The notes below the pieces were generated by a model. It was given only the letters and a program-made list of their open reading frames with translations, was not told where the DNA came from and made no database searches. Positions 32,092 to 40,456 of a stretch of DNA of 42,743 nucleotides are shown piece by piece (within the stretch, counting starts at the first letter, position 1; the number at the start of each line of letters is the position of its first letter). Origin of the DNA: an uncultured Holophagaceae bacterium (lineage in GTDB: Bacteria; Acidobacteriota; Holophagae; Holophagales; Holophagaceae); assembly GCA_903863195.1 (NCBI GenBank), contig CAIPAY010000052.1, positions 1 through 42,743 of the forward strand, written 5' to 3'. A program made the position numbers and the translations under genes.

Positions 32092-32761
32092 CGAAACTCC
32101 GGGGGGAGAGCGCGGCCTGGAAGGCAGCAAGCCAGGCCAGCGGATCGGGGAAGTCCGCGGGGTAGAGGGGCTCCCCGGCGGCAATCACCACGGGGGTGCG
32201 GGTGGCAAGCAGTGTCCGGAGGTGGGGCAGCAGGGTCTCATCACCGGTCCATGGGTAGTGCGGGGCAGGGCTGTCGAGGCGCAGCGGCTGGGCCGGGATG
32301 CCCAGCTCGTAGGCGGCGTGGAGCCCCCCTGCGTAGAGCGGTGCCAGGCGACCGCCCCGGGTGGTGGTGCCTTCGGGGAACAGCAGCATGTCCCGCCCGG
32401 CTCGGAGGGCAGTGCAGAACGCCACCAGGGCCGCAGCCCGGCTGGTGGCCTCCGTGCGGTCCACGAACTGGATGCCCGTCTTCCGGGCCCAGCGGCCCAG
32501 GATGGGGTAGCTCGTCACCTCCTGCTTGGCGATGGTGCCCATGGGCCGCAGGCTCATGAACACCACCGGGTCCACCCAGCTGAGGTGGTTGGCCACCCAG
32601 AGGGGGACATCGGTCCGCAGGCGTCCCTGAAGGGTGAGGTCCACCCCCAGGGCAGGCAGCAGCCGCTGGGCCCAGCGGTGCAGGTCGGGCTGGGTCTCGG
32701 ATCCCGCCGCCAGGCGCGGCAGCAGGGCGGCGGTGGGCCAGAGGACCCCGGCCCAGGACAT
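32081..32761 (-). CDS. PlsC-type lysophospholipid acyltransferase
   Basis: This 226-residue acyltransferase has the two landmark motifs: H59-x4-D64 in NHLSWVDPVVF and F128-PEGT132. An N-terminal hydrophobic segment probably anchors it on the inner-membrane face. These enzymes move an acyl group from acyl-ACP or acyl-CoA onto glycerol-3-phosphate derivatives or related lipids. It may be the 1-acylglycerol-3-phosphate acyltransferase or a specialised relative such as the OlsA type. Its start overlaps the GNAT stop (TGATG) and its end overlaps the ureohydrolase start, so all three are coupled. Confidence 0.85.
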   Translation of the reverse strand: MSWAGVLWPTAALLPRLAAGSETQPDLHRWAQRLLPALGVDLTLQGRLRTDVPLWVANHLSWVDPVVFMSLRPMGTIAKQEVTSYPILGRWARKTGIQFVDRTEATSRAAALVAFCTALRAGRDMLLFPEGTTTRGGRLAPLYAGGLHAAYELGIPAQPLRLDSPAPHYPWTGDETLLPHLRTLLATRTPVVIAAGEPLYPADFPDPLAWLAAFQAALSPRSFDVC

Positions 32762-33297
32762 CAGGAGACCAGCTTGAGGCGGGTGTAGCGAGCCCGGACC
32801 CGCTCCAGGTCGGCCTTGGTGATGGCGGACCAGAGCCGGGTGTCGCCGGGGGCGTAGAAGTCCTGGACCTCCTCGAGCACCCGGGCGCCCAGGGCGTTGT
32901 GGACGCTGCGGGCGTCGTTGTTACCGGGCTCCACCAGGAAGCGGCACTCCTCGACGTCCTCGTGTAGCAGCTTGGAGACCATGGCGCGGATGAGCAGGTA
33001 GTTCACCCGGCCCTTCTGATACTCGGGGTGCACGGCCAGGGTCGCGCAGTAGACCGTCTTGCCCTGCACGAAGTTGAGCACGTAGCCCACGGGGCGGTCC
33101 CCGTCGAGGGCCAGGAAGCACCAGTCCCGGTAGAGCTCGGTGCAGAGCCGGAGGTAGTGGGGGCAGAGCTCGCCGGTGCTGTCACCGGACCAGATCTCCG
33201 CTTCCAGCCGGCGGAGGTGGGTGAAGTCCGCGCTCGTCAGCGACCGGACGGTGTAGCGGGCGCCCTCGGGATGGGGGGTGAGGGTTTCGATCGTCAT
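32761..33297 (-). CDS. GNAT-family N-acetyltransferase
   Basis: This 178-residue protein has the GNAT layout: an N-terminal helical part (LRRLEAEIWSGDSTGE), a central strand GDRPVGYVLNFVQG, then ATLAVHPEYQKGRVNYLLIR, whose V-H-P-x-x-Q-x-x-R/G-x-G-like element is the acetyl-CoA-binding motif A, and ENVSV-like C-terminal material (PGNNDARSVHNALGARVL). It transfers an acetyl group from acetyl-CoA to an unknown amine. AGGGAGGA precedes the ATG, marking this as the first gene of the minus-strand chain GNAT-PlsC-ureohydrolase-unknown. The neighbouring acyltransferase does not make this an OlsB enzyme, since the motifs are ordinary GNAT. Confidence 0.8.
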   Translation of the reverse strand: MTIETLTPHPEGARYTVRSLTSADFTHLRRLEAEIWSGDSTGELCPHYLRLCTELYRDWCFLALDGDRPVGYVLNFVQGKTVYCATLAVHPEYQKGRVNYLLIRAMVSKLLHEDVEECRFLVEPGNNDARSVHNALGARVLEEVQDFYAPGDTRLWSAITKADLERVRARYTRLKLVS

Positions 33298-33482
33298 GGC
33301 GTTCCTCCCTGAGTCTCACGATCAGGGTCGGGGGTGCGGATGACAGCGGTGTGGCGTGCGTGCCAACTCTGCGCAAATAGGCTGAGAACTAGCAGTGACG
33401 GGCATCTGCGGCGCGGGGACACCTATCATCTGCGATGCGTGTGACAACTTTGAGTCGGCTCCGCCACTTCTCCGGAACAAGC

Positions 33483-34499
33483 TCAGAAGAAGGGTGTGAC
33501 CAGCTTGAGGAAGCCCGCAGCCAGCAGGGCGCTGACGGGAATGGTCAGCACCCAGGCCACGACGATGTTGCCGGCCACGCCCCAGCGCACGGCGCTGGCG
33601 TTCATGGTCGTCCCCACGCCCATAATGGCGCCGGTGATGCTGTGGGTGGTACTGACGGGAATGCCGAAATGAGCTGTGGTGAACAGCACTGCGGCGGCCG
33701 CCGTCTCCGCAGCAAAGCCATGGATGGGGCGCAGCTTCACGATGCGCGAGCCCATGGTCTTGATGATCTTCCAGCCACCCGAGGCAGTACCGAAGGCCAT
33801 GAAGCTCGCGCTGCCGATCTTCACCCAGAGGGGAATGACCACCTTCAGCTTGGCGTCGAGGGGGAGGTGGAACTTGTAGGCGATCAGCGCCAGACAGATG
33901 ATGCCCATGGCCTTCTGCGCGTCGTTCTGGCCGTGAGTGAAGGACATGGCCGCTGCGCTGACCAGCTGCGCCTTGCGGAACACCCAGTTGACCCTGTGGC
34001 CTGAAAAATGGCGCACGATCCAGAGGATCAGCAGGATGAGCAGCATGCCGACCAGAAATCCCATGAGGGGGGAGAGGATGATGAAGAGGGCGATCTCTTC
34101 GAGCTTCTTGGTGTGGAGAGCGCCAAAGCCGGCGTGGGCAACGACGGCTCCGGACAAGCCCCCCAGGAGGGTGTGGCTGGTGCTGGAGGGAATGCCGAAC
34201 CACCAGGTGAGGAGGTCCCAGGTGATGGCGGCCATCAGGGCCGCGGCGATGACCGCAGGCACCACGAACTGGCTGTCGGCGATCCCCTTGGCGATAGTGG
34301 TGGCAACCGAGGTGCCGGCCAGCGCGCCCGCAAAGTTAAGGGTGGCCGACATGACCAGGGCGTACTTGGCAGGAAGAACCCCAGTGCTCACCACCGTGGC
34401 GATGGAATTGGCCGTGTCGTGGAACCCATTGATGTAGTCGATGCCCCAGGAAAGCAGGATGAGCAGCGCCAGAGACGGGATAAGAAAAGCTTCAAACAT
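33483..34499 (-). CDS. pit: PiT-family inorganic phosphate transporter
   Basis: This 338-residue membrane protein has about ten transmembrane segments and the two inverted PiT repeats: GFHDTANSIATVVSTG (residues 25-40) and SFTHGQNDAQKAMG near 180-195, each with the Asn/Asp residues that form the phosphate site. It imports inorganic phosphate with a proton or cation at low affinity. It is slightly shorter than E. coli PitA (about 500 residues) but typical of the DUF47-associated form. The start lies seven bases after the stop of the DUF47 regulator gene, so they are cotranscribed. Confidence 0.95.
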   Translation of the reverse strand: MFEAFLIPSLALLILLSWGIDYINGFHDTANSIATVVSTGVLPAKYALVMSATLNFAGALAGTSVATTIAKGIADSQFVVPAVIAAALMAAITWDLLTWWFGIPSSTSHTLLGGLSGAVVAHAGFGALHTKKLEEIALFIILSPLMGFLVGMLLILLILWIVRHFSGHRVNWVFRKAQLVSAAAMSFTHGQNDAQKAMGIICLALIAYKFHLPLDAKLKVVIPLWVKIGSASFMAFGTASGGWKIIKTMGSRIVKLRPIHGFAAETAAAAVLFTTAHFGIPVSTTHSITGAIMGVGTTMNASAVRWGVAGNIVVAWVLTIPVSALLAAGFLKLVTPFF

Positions 34500-34506
34500 G
34501 TTCAGC

Positions 34507-35154
34507 TCAGGCGTTCTTCATGACGGTGGAGCCGATCACCTTGGCCACCAGTTCCACCTTGTCCGTGGCGTGCTCGGCCTGCTCCAGCAGTTCCTTCCAC
34601 TTGATGAGCTCAATGGGATCCTTGGGGTTCTCGAAGATCTGGGCCAGGGCCGCGTGATAAATCGCGTCGGCCTTGGTCTCCAGGGCATGCACCCGCCGGA
34701 TGCGGTCCCGGATCTCCTTCTGGTTCGACATGTCCCGGAGGGACTTGGTCAGGTGGATCAGCTCCCCCACGCCTTCAACGATTATTGAGCTGATCTCAGT
34801 GATCGCCGGCATCACCTGGGTGATCCGGTAGAGAATCAGCCGCTCGCAGATGGAGTGGATGCGATCGACCACGTCGTCGATAGCAAAGGCCAGGTGGAGG
34901 ATGTCCTCCCGGTCGAGGGGAGTGACGAAGGTGTGGTTCAGGCGTTCGATGATCTGGTGGGTCAGGTCATCGCCGGTGTGCTCAAGGTCCTTCATCTGGC
35001 GCCGGAGCTCGGCAAAGCGGGAGGGATCGTTGCTGCGGATCTCCCGGTCGAACAGCTGGGCAGCCTGGTAGGCGTTGGCCGTGGCGGTCTCCAGGAGGTC
35101 GAAAAAGACCATTTCACGCGGTTTCAGCCAGCTCATGAGGGCGTTCAAGGACAT
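34507..35154 (-). CDS. DUF47-family phosphate transport regulator (PhoU-like)
   Basis: This 215-residue all-helical protein matches the DUF47/PitR-type family, a PhoU-like fold that accompanies Pit transporters: MVFFDLLETATANAYQAAQL, MKDLEHTGDDLTHQIIERL, DREDILHLAFAIDDVVDRIH and VHALETKADAIYHAAL. The conserved acidic helix residues probably bind metal. It likely modulates Pit activity on the cytoplasmic side. The internal ATG 35154 has GGAGATCC before it and begins at the conserved helix; a longer in-frame start would run through the divergent promoter. It is divergent from the PhoR-like gene. Confidence 0.9.
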   Translation of the reverse strand: MSLNALMSWLKPREMVFFDLLETATANAYQAAQLFDREIRSNDPSRFAELRRQMKDLEHTGDDLTHQIIERLNHTFVTPLDREDILHLAFAIDDVVDRIHSICERLILYRITQVMPAITEISSIIVEGVGELIHLTKSLRDMSNQKEIRDRIRRVHALETKADAIYHAALAQIFENPKDPIELIKWKELLEQAEHATDKVELVAKVIGSTVMKNA

Positions 35155-35265
35155 AGGATCTCCTGCATCGACATCCAACTCTACAGGGTCTACGGGCGTA
35201 ACTGCAGCGTAAAATCGAAGTCTGGCGCTGGGCTCCCGGGCCCCAACGGTGTATGGTCTGGAGGC
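35155..35265. promoter_or_regulatory. Divergent promoter region of the phosphate module
   Basis: The region between the DUF47 and PhoR-like starts is 111 bases and must hold both promoters. I see no clear PHO box (7-bp direct repeats with 4-base spacing). GTAAAATCG at 35211-35219 is the most AT-rich part and could be a -10 area. Confidence 0.3.
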
Positions 35266-36615
35266 ATGGAGCCGCATCACCTGGAGCGAAACGTCAAGTC
35301 AGGGACACCTGTTTTCCTGGGCCGGGCTCTGATCTGTCTGGCCTCCATGCTCTTCCTGGGGGTCGGGTTGGAGACAAGCATCCACAAGGGTGCCTCCTTC
35401 CTCTGGATTCTGGGACTGTTGCTGACTTTGGCCGTGGTGATGGTGCTCATGGCCCGCTGGCAGGTGCGGCCTGTGGCCGCTCCCCTCGAACAGCTGCTCT
35501 CCGGCACTGGCCCCCGGGCCATCGAGGATCTGCCCGGTGCCTGGTCCGCCCTGGAGCGTGCGAACCTCGAGCTCCGCGAGCGGGCAGCCCGGGAAGACCG
35601 GTTGCTGCCCGGCATCATGGCCAGACTGGAAGAAGGGGTCCTGCTGCTTGGCGCCGATGGGTATCTGGAGCAGTTCAACCCCGCAGCCCAGCGACACCTG
35701 GGCCTGAGCGCCCCGCTTACCAAGGGCATGCCCGTGGCTGATGTGTTTCTGGACCCGGATGGGCGTGCGGCTGTGAAGCGGGCCTACCTGGGGAACAGCG
35801 CCGAGTGGCGGCTCACGCGGGCGGCCCGCTCCCTCCGGGTGCGGGCCATTCCCTTCGCGCCGCTGGGTCCCGTGAGCGGGGTGCTGCTCACCCTGGACGA
35901 CATCACCAGCCAGGAGGCCCTGGAGACCACCCGACAGAAGTTCATCTCCAACGTGAGCCACGAGCTGAAGACGCCCGTCACCGCCATCCGCATCGCCGCC
36001 GAGAACCTCCAAGAGGAGGACCTGCCCGAGGTGGCTCGGGGCAATGCCGCCTCCATCCTGCGATCGGTGGACCGGTTGGCGCTGCTGCTCGGCGACCTCT
36101 CGGAACTCAGCCGCATCGAGAGCGGCGCCCTGCATCTGGCGCCCGTGAGCCTGGATCCCGCCGCGTTCTTCGAGACCACCCTGCAGGAGCTGCGGCTGCA
36201 GCATGGCGGGGCCGGCGTGGAGCTGCTCGGTAGCCTGAACGCCCCTGCCGGGATGCGGATCCTGGCGGATCCCCTGCGCCTGAACCAGGTCCTCGAGAAC
36301 CTGGTCTCCAATGCCATGAAGTTCACACCGCCCGGGGGCCAGGTGGAGTTCCTCGCGACCCTGACAGAGCAGGGCCAGACCTGGGAGGTGCGGGATCAGG
36401 GCCCGGGGATTCCCGAGGCGGAGCAGGGCCGGATCTTCGAGCGCTTCTACCGGGCCCAGGCCGCCAAGGCCAAGCCCGGCACGGGCCTGGGGCTGGCCAT
36501 CGTGAAGCACCTCTGCCGCCTCATGGGCGGCGAAGTCACCGTCGAGAGCCGTCCCGGCGAAGGCGCCACCTTCCGGGTCATGCTGCCGCCGGCTCGAGAG
36601 CCTGAGGCCTCCTGA
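35266..36615 (+). CDS. PhoR-like membrane sensor histidine kinase
   Basis: This 449-residue kinase has two membrane helices (residues 16-34 and 44-63) with almost no periplasmic loop, then a PAS domain (about 110-215; LLGADGYLEQFNPAAQRHLG), HisKA with H232 in FISNVSHELKTPVTAIR, and HATPase with NLVSNAMKFTP (N box), DQGPGIPE (G1) and GTGLGLAIVK (G2). Two adjacent helices plus PAS is the PhoR layout, in which the periplasmic loop is short and phosphate is sensed via the PhoU-type partner. It is divergent from the pit-DUF47 genes, which supports PhoR. No PhoB is present in the window. ATG 35266 has TGGAGG four bases upstream. Confidence 0.9.
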   Translation: MEPHHLERNVKSGTPVFLGRALICLASMLFLGVGLETSIHKGASFLWILGLLLTLAVVMVLMARWQVRPVAAPLEQLLSGTGPRAIEDLPGAWSALERANLELRERAAREDRLLPGIMARLEEGVLLLGADGYLEQFNPAAQRHLGLSAPLTKGMPVADVFLDPDGRAAVKRAYLGNSAEWRLTRAARSLRVRAIPFAPLGPVSGVLLTLDDITSQEALETTRQKFISNVSHELKTPVTAIRIAAENLQEEDLPEVARGNAASILRSVDRLALLLGDLSELSRIESGALHLAPVSLDPAAFFETTLQELRLQHGGAGVELLGSLNAPAGMRILADPLRLNQVLENLVSNAMKFTPPGGQVEFLATLTEQGQTWEVRDQGPGIPEAEQGRIFERFYRAQAAKAKPGTGLGLAIVKHLCRLMGGEVTVESRPGEGATFRVMLPPAREPEAS

Positions 36616-37062
36616 CGTTCTTCTGGGCGCTGCCTTGGGAAACCGGTACCGCTGACTTGGCAGAAGCGCGCAGGCCGAGCCCTGTGCTCGAGGCAGGGCG
36701 GGGAAAGGCGAAGCAAGGCAGCAAGGGAGGAGGTTCCCTTGCTGCCATCTCTCCCCCCGGAGAGGCCCTAAGCAACTCATCTCCTCGCGCGTTGAGCCTG
36801 CTACATCGCGTCGGGAAATGTGCCCATCCGAAAGAATAGACGCGGGCACCCAGGGTCGAAGTGAATTCCCTGCGACTTTCCCGTGGGGCCGATGCGACTG
36901 GTCGACTCCCCGTCTGGTGCCCGTGGGCCACCAGTTGTCCCAGCCGGCCGCTGCGGTCCGGAAGCGGGTCCGAAAGGGTGCATGTTGCGAAATTGTTACA
37001 GCCTATCCATCGGCTTGATGGTTGCCCCAAAGCAGACTGATCCCTGACTTCGGGAGTGGGCC
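36616..37062. other. Intergenic region of about 450 bases
   Basis: It lies between the PhoR-like gene and the acid phosphatase gene. It contains a 12-bp hairpin at 36717-36746 and an AT-enriched spot near 36985-36997 (GAAATTGTTACAG) just before the phosphatase. Short open frames exist but lack ribosome sites and recognisable content; I call none of them. Confidence 0.5.
36717..36746 (+). terminator. Hairpin after the PhoR-like gene
   Basis: GGCAGCAAGGGA (36717-36728) pairs perfectly with TCCCTTGCTGCC (36735-36746) over a 6-base loop. It lies 100 bases past the kinase stop and is followed by ATCTCTCC, with no T-run, so it may be a Rho-independent-like stop or an RNA 3'-end stabiliser. Confidence 0.45.
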
Positions 37063-37758
37063 ATGCGTCGTTTGTCGTTGAGTCTCATGCTGGTGCTCGC
37101 CTCGGGCGCGCCGGTCTTCGCACAGGCGCCTGCAACGGCCACCCTGCCCGTGGCAGTGCAGGAGCTGGCGACCTTCCTTGGGCCCTTCCCGCCAGCGGAT
37201 TCCGATGCCGGCAAGGCCGACTTGGCCATCGTCCTGTGGTGCCAGCAGACCCGCACCAGTCTCGATACCCAGCTGGCTGCTGCAGAGGTCAAGCTCACCT
37301 TGGCAGCCTATGGAACAGCGTTCGGAAAAGTTCCGGTCCCCATGCAATACCCGAAAACTGCCGCGCTGGTGGAAAAGGTCGCGAAAGATATCAAGGCTCA
37401 GACCGATGCACTGAAGAAACTTTATGGGCGGCCACGGCCTTACCTGGCCGACCCACGCGTCGTTCCCGCCATCGAGCGGGAGACCAGCCCCTCCTATCCC
37501 AGCGGCCACGCGACACGTGGCCTGGCCATCGCCATCGTGCTGGCCGAACTGGTGCCGGAGCGGCGGGAGGCCCTGCTGGAACAGGGCCGCCAAGTCGGCG
37601 TGCACCGGGTGGTGGGAGGCGTCCACTACCCGACCGATATCACCTCGGGCCAGCGCCTCGGCGCCAGGCTGGCCGAGACCTGGCTGGCCGAGCCCGGCAA
37701 CCGGGACTTGCTGGAAGCTGCCCGGTCCGCTGAGTGGACCCTCCCCGTCAAGCCCTGA
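37063..37758 (+). CDS. Class A acid phosphatase (PAP2 superfamily), secreted
   Basis: This 231-residue phosphatase has a signal peptide (1-20, LSLMLVLASGAPVFA) and the three PAP2 motifs: K118-x6-R125-P126 (KKLYGRPRP), P146-SGH149 and R182-x5-H188-x3-D192 (HRVVGGVHYPTD). His149 and His188 form the phospho-enzyme site. The third motif normally starts with SR; here His181 replaces the Ser. Class A acid phosphatases release phosphate from organic esters in the periplasm, which would feed the nearby Pit system. GGGAG precedes the ATG. It is followed by a strong bidirectional hairpin. Confidence 0.9.
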   Translation: MRRLSLSLMLVLASGAPVFAQAPATATLPVAVQELATFLGPFPPADSDAGKADLAIVLWCQQTRTSLDTQLAAAEVKLTLAAYGTAFGKVPVPMQYPKTAALVEKVAKDIKAQTDALKKLYGRPRPYLADPRVVPAIERETSPSYPSGHATRGLAIAIVLAELVPERREALLEQGRQVGVHRVVGGVHYPTDITSGQRLGARLAETWLAEPGNRDLLEAARSAEWTLPVKP

Positions 37759-37806
37759 GCCACCACGAGAAGCGGATCTCCGACTCGTCCCAACTTCTGA
37801 CATTCA

Positions 37807-37854
37807 CCAAAGTCAAACGCCGATGCCCTCACGAGCATCGGCGTTTGACTTTGG
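37807..37854. terminator. Bidirectional terminator, 20-bp perfect hairpin
   Basis: A 20-bp perfect inverted repeat (37807-37826 against 37835-37854) with an 8-base loop lies between the convergent acid phosphatase and TonB receptor genes. Its outer ends are AAAG/CTTT, so each strand has a short U-rich end. It sits 11 bases after the receptor stop (on the minus strand) and 48 bases after the phosphatase stop. Confidence 0.85.
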
Positions 37855-37865
37855 GATCCTCGTGG

Positions 37866-40247
37866 CTAGAAGTCGAACCCTATGGAGAACGAGACACTGC
37901 GGGCCGGAAGCAGGGTCAGCACGTCACCCGGGGCCGCCACCGAAGTGGTCTTGGCGGCAGGTGTCACTGCCACGATGCTGTGCTTGTCGCTAATGTTGGT
38001 GACCGAAAGCTTGAAGCGGGTCTGCTTCATCCAGCTGGTGAGAGACTTCACCGTGTAGTTGACGAATAGGTTGGGGATGATGAAGGGGTCGATGGTGATG
38101 GCCTCGTGGATGCTGCCGTTGTCATTGAACATCTTGCCCACACGCTTGCCAAGCAGTCCCACGCTCCAGGCATCCTGCTGGTAATAGAGACCGAGGGACT
38201 CGGTGTCTCTCGGTGCGTTCTGAATCCAGAGGCCCGTCGCCACATACTTGGCGCTGCCGATGGTGGCATTCCCATAGAGGTTGAAGCCACCGCCAAGCAC
38301 GAAGTTGGCCTCGGCCTCGACGCCTTGGCTGACGGACTTGCCGTTGGAATACCAGGTGGTGACACCGCTCAGGTCGGTGGTGGATGAGTAGGCGTTGTCG
38401 AAGTCGATGTGGTAGGCATCTGCAGAAAAGGTCATTCCTTCGGAGGTGTAGACCGTCCCGACCTGGAAAGTCCTGTTCTTGACAGAGCTTGGCAGCACGG
38501 CGACGGCCGCGTTCTTCACGTCGAACACGCTGGAGGGGGGGATCTCATCGCCGGTGGCGTACTGGGCATAGATGGACCAGGTTCTCTGCAGCAGGTAGTG
38601 GACATCCAGCGAAGGCAGCACGGCCGTGTAGGTCGCCGAATGCTTGACATAGGGCGCGCCGCCGAGGCTGCCGACGGTCTTGCCATTGTCGGCGAACTGG
38701 GTGAGGTCCTGCTTGTACGAGGAGTACTTGACGCCCGGGGTGACCTTCAGATCGCTCGTGGCGTTGAACTCGTACTCCACGAAGGGCTGGAGGGTGGTGG
38801 TCTTGAAGGTCTCGCGGAAGTTCGGCAGGGCGGCGTCGATCCAGGTGCGGGGGTCCGTGGGAGTCTGATAACGGTTGGTGTTGGCGATCTCGGACCAGAG
38901 GCCGGTGCGCAGGGTGCCCGTGGCGGACTCCTGGTTCAAGCGGAAGATGTTGCCGGTGGTGCGGTAGCTATTCAGCTTATCAGTCCCGCTGGTGGCGGAG
39001 ATGGGAGCCACGGTGTAGCCCTGCATGTTCTTGTAGTGGTAGGAGTAGAGCTTGTCATCCAGCTTCCAGCCTCCGCCCAGGTTTGAGTTGATGCCCAGGT
39101 AGGAGAAGTCCGAGATCACGTGGTAGATGTTATAGGCTTGGTAGTTCAGCTGCGTTGGGTCGGTGTTCTGCAGCAGGTAGTTGTCCCCGAACTGGGCGAT
39201 CTGGGCTCGGGTCGCCCCCTTGATGTTGGGGGTGTTGGCGCGGATGTCGAGGTAGTCCGTGAAGGCCGTCAGTTGGGTATTGTCGGTGAGGGCGTACTGA
39301 TACTTGAGGGACATCGCATCGCGGTGCTGGGTGTTGAGGGTCTGGTAGCCATCCGACTTCATCTCATGGGCATTGACGACGAGATTGGATTTCCCCACGT
39401 TGCCGGACGCGTATTCCAGACCGTAGATCGAGGTGTTCCAGGCGCCGTGGGAACCCTCGGCGCTGATGCGCTGCTCGGGCTCGAGCACCCGGGAGAGCAG
39501 GTTGATGGAGCCGCCGTAGTTGGTGGGTCCGAGGGTCGCGGCGGAACCGGGGCTGCGGTCGACATTGGCGCCGCCCAGGAACATGCCTGGGAAGAAGGCC
39601 CAGGAATGGTGGGTCGGGCTGTTGGTGTCCTGGAATGGAATCCCATCGAAGGTCATCGTGTAGTCGCCATCCGCGAAGCCGCGGAAGAACGTCTTGGTAT
39701 CACCCAGGCCAGGGCCGTTGGGGCTGTAGCTGAACATGCCGGGGGCCATCTGGACCACCTGGGTATAGTCCACCACGGGGGCCGTGAACTGGCGGACGAA
39801 CTCGTCCCGCACGTCCGATTGGGCCGAACGGGCCGTGAGCGAGCCCTGGGAGGGCGCGGTCCGGGTGGCGATCGTGTCTTCGCTGGCCACGATACTGACG
39901 ATGGCGCTGGCATCGGCGCGGTCCATCCTGATCGCCGATGAAGTCGTCTGGCCTGCCGTCACGGTCACCCGAGTGCCATTCATGGGTTTCATGCCTGAGG
40001 CGATGGCCACGATTTCATATTCCCCGGCAGCAACTGAGGGGAAGTTGTATTCACCAGTAGCGCTGGTATCCATGGTGAAGGTCTGGCCGGTCTTGAGACT
40101 GCGCAGCAGCACGGAGGCGCCGGAAAGGGGTTGGCGCCCCTGGGCCCTGACGACACCTCGCACGGAGCCCGTGGGGCTCTGAGCCTGGGCGACCATGGCG
40201 CAGGCAATGGTTGTCAACAACGCCAACCGCGTCGAACGGATAAGCAT
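37866..40247 (-). CDS. TonB-dependent outer-membrane receptor (carboxypeptidase-regulatory N-domain)
   Basis: This 793-residue protein has a signal peptide (1-23, LALLTTIACAMVAQAQ), a carboxypeptidase-regulatory-like domain (about 28-110, VRGVVRAQGRQPLSGASVLL), a plug domain (about 130-260, with FFRGFADGDYTMTFDGIPF) and a C-terminal beta-barrel of alternating amphipathic strands ending in Phe (SFSIGFDF), as OMPs do. It imports a bulky substrate using TonB energy. The TonB box is not obvious. The substrate is unknown; proximity to phosphate genes might suggest an organophosphate, but this is weak. ATG 40247 has GGAG six bases upstream; a longer start exists but would hide the signal peptide. 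Confidence 0.9.
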   Translation of the reverse strand: MLIRSTRLALLTTIACAMVAQAQSPTGSVRGVVRAQGRQPLSGASVLLRSLKTGQTFTMDTSATGEYNFPSVAAGEYEIVAIASGMKPMNGTRVTVTAGQTTSSAIRMDRADASAIVSIVASEDTIATRTAPSQGSLTARSAQSDVRDEFVRQFTAPVVDYTQVVQMAPGMFSYSPNGPGLGDTKTFFRGFADGDYTMTFDGIPFQDTNSPTHHSWAFFPGMFLGGANVDRSPGSAATLGPTNYGGSINLLSRVLEPEQRISAEGSHGAWNTSIYGLEYASGNVGKSNLVVNAHEMKSDGYQTLNTQHRDAMSLKYQYALTDNTQLTAFTDYLDIRANTPNIKGATRAQIAQFGDNYLLQNTDPTQLNYQAYNIYHVISDFSYLGINSNLGGGWKLDDKLYSYHYKNMQGYTVAPISATSGTDKLNSYRTTGNIFRLNQESATGTLRTGLWSEIANTNRYQTPTDPRTWIDAALPNFRETFKTTTLQPFVEYEFNATSDLKVTPGVKYSSYKQDLTQFADNGKTVGSLGGAPYVKHSATYTAVLPSLDVHYLLQRTWSIYAQYATGDEIPPSSVFDVKNAAVAVLPSSVKNRTFQVGTVYTSEGMTFSADAYHIDFDNAYSSTTDLSGVTTWYSNGKSVSQGVEAEANFVLGGGFNLYGNATIGSAKYVATGLWIQNAPRDTESLGLYYQQDAWSVGLLGKRVGKMFNDNGSIHEAITIDPFIIPNLFVNYTVKSLTSWMKQTRFKLSVTNISDKHSIVAVTPAAKTTSVAAPGDVLTLLPARSVSFSIGFDF

Positions 40248-40456
40248 GGATACTCCTGGGCATGGGCCCGGTGGACGTTCAGTGGGGGGCCGGAAGATCC
40301 ACGAACGAATGGATGGTGGAACGGCCGTCATTTCCGGAACCCCTCGGCGGCCGCATGCTTGCTGCTAGAGCAAAGGTTCCCATTTCGATCGAAAATCCAT
40401 GTGCCGCTCAGGTAACGATTCCGAACCTTCCAGTCACATGAATAAACCGGAGGTGG

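Noticed and set aside
32761..33297. OlsB-type ornithine lipid acyltransferase beside PlsC
   Set aside because: The motifs are those of an ordinary GNAT enzyme, and its length is too short for OlsB.
34855..35265. Upstream extension of the PhoR-like kinase
   Set aside because: It runs antisense through the DUF47 gene; the start at 35266 has a ribosome site and begins before the first membrane helix.
36616..37062. Small coding genes in the gap before the acid phosphatase
   Set aside because: Short frames lack ribosome sites, codon pattern and recognisable motifs.
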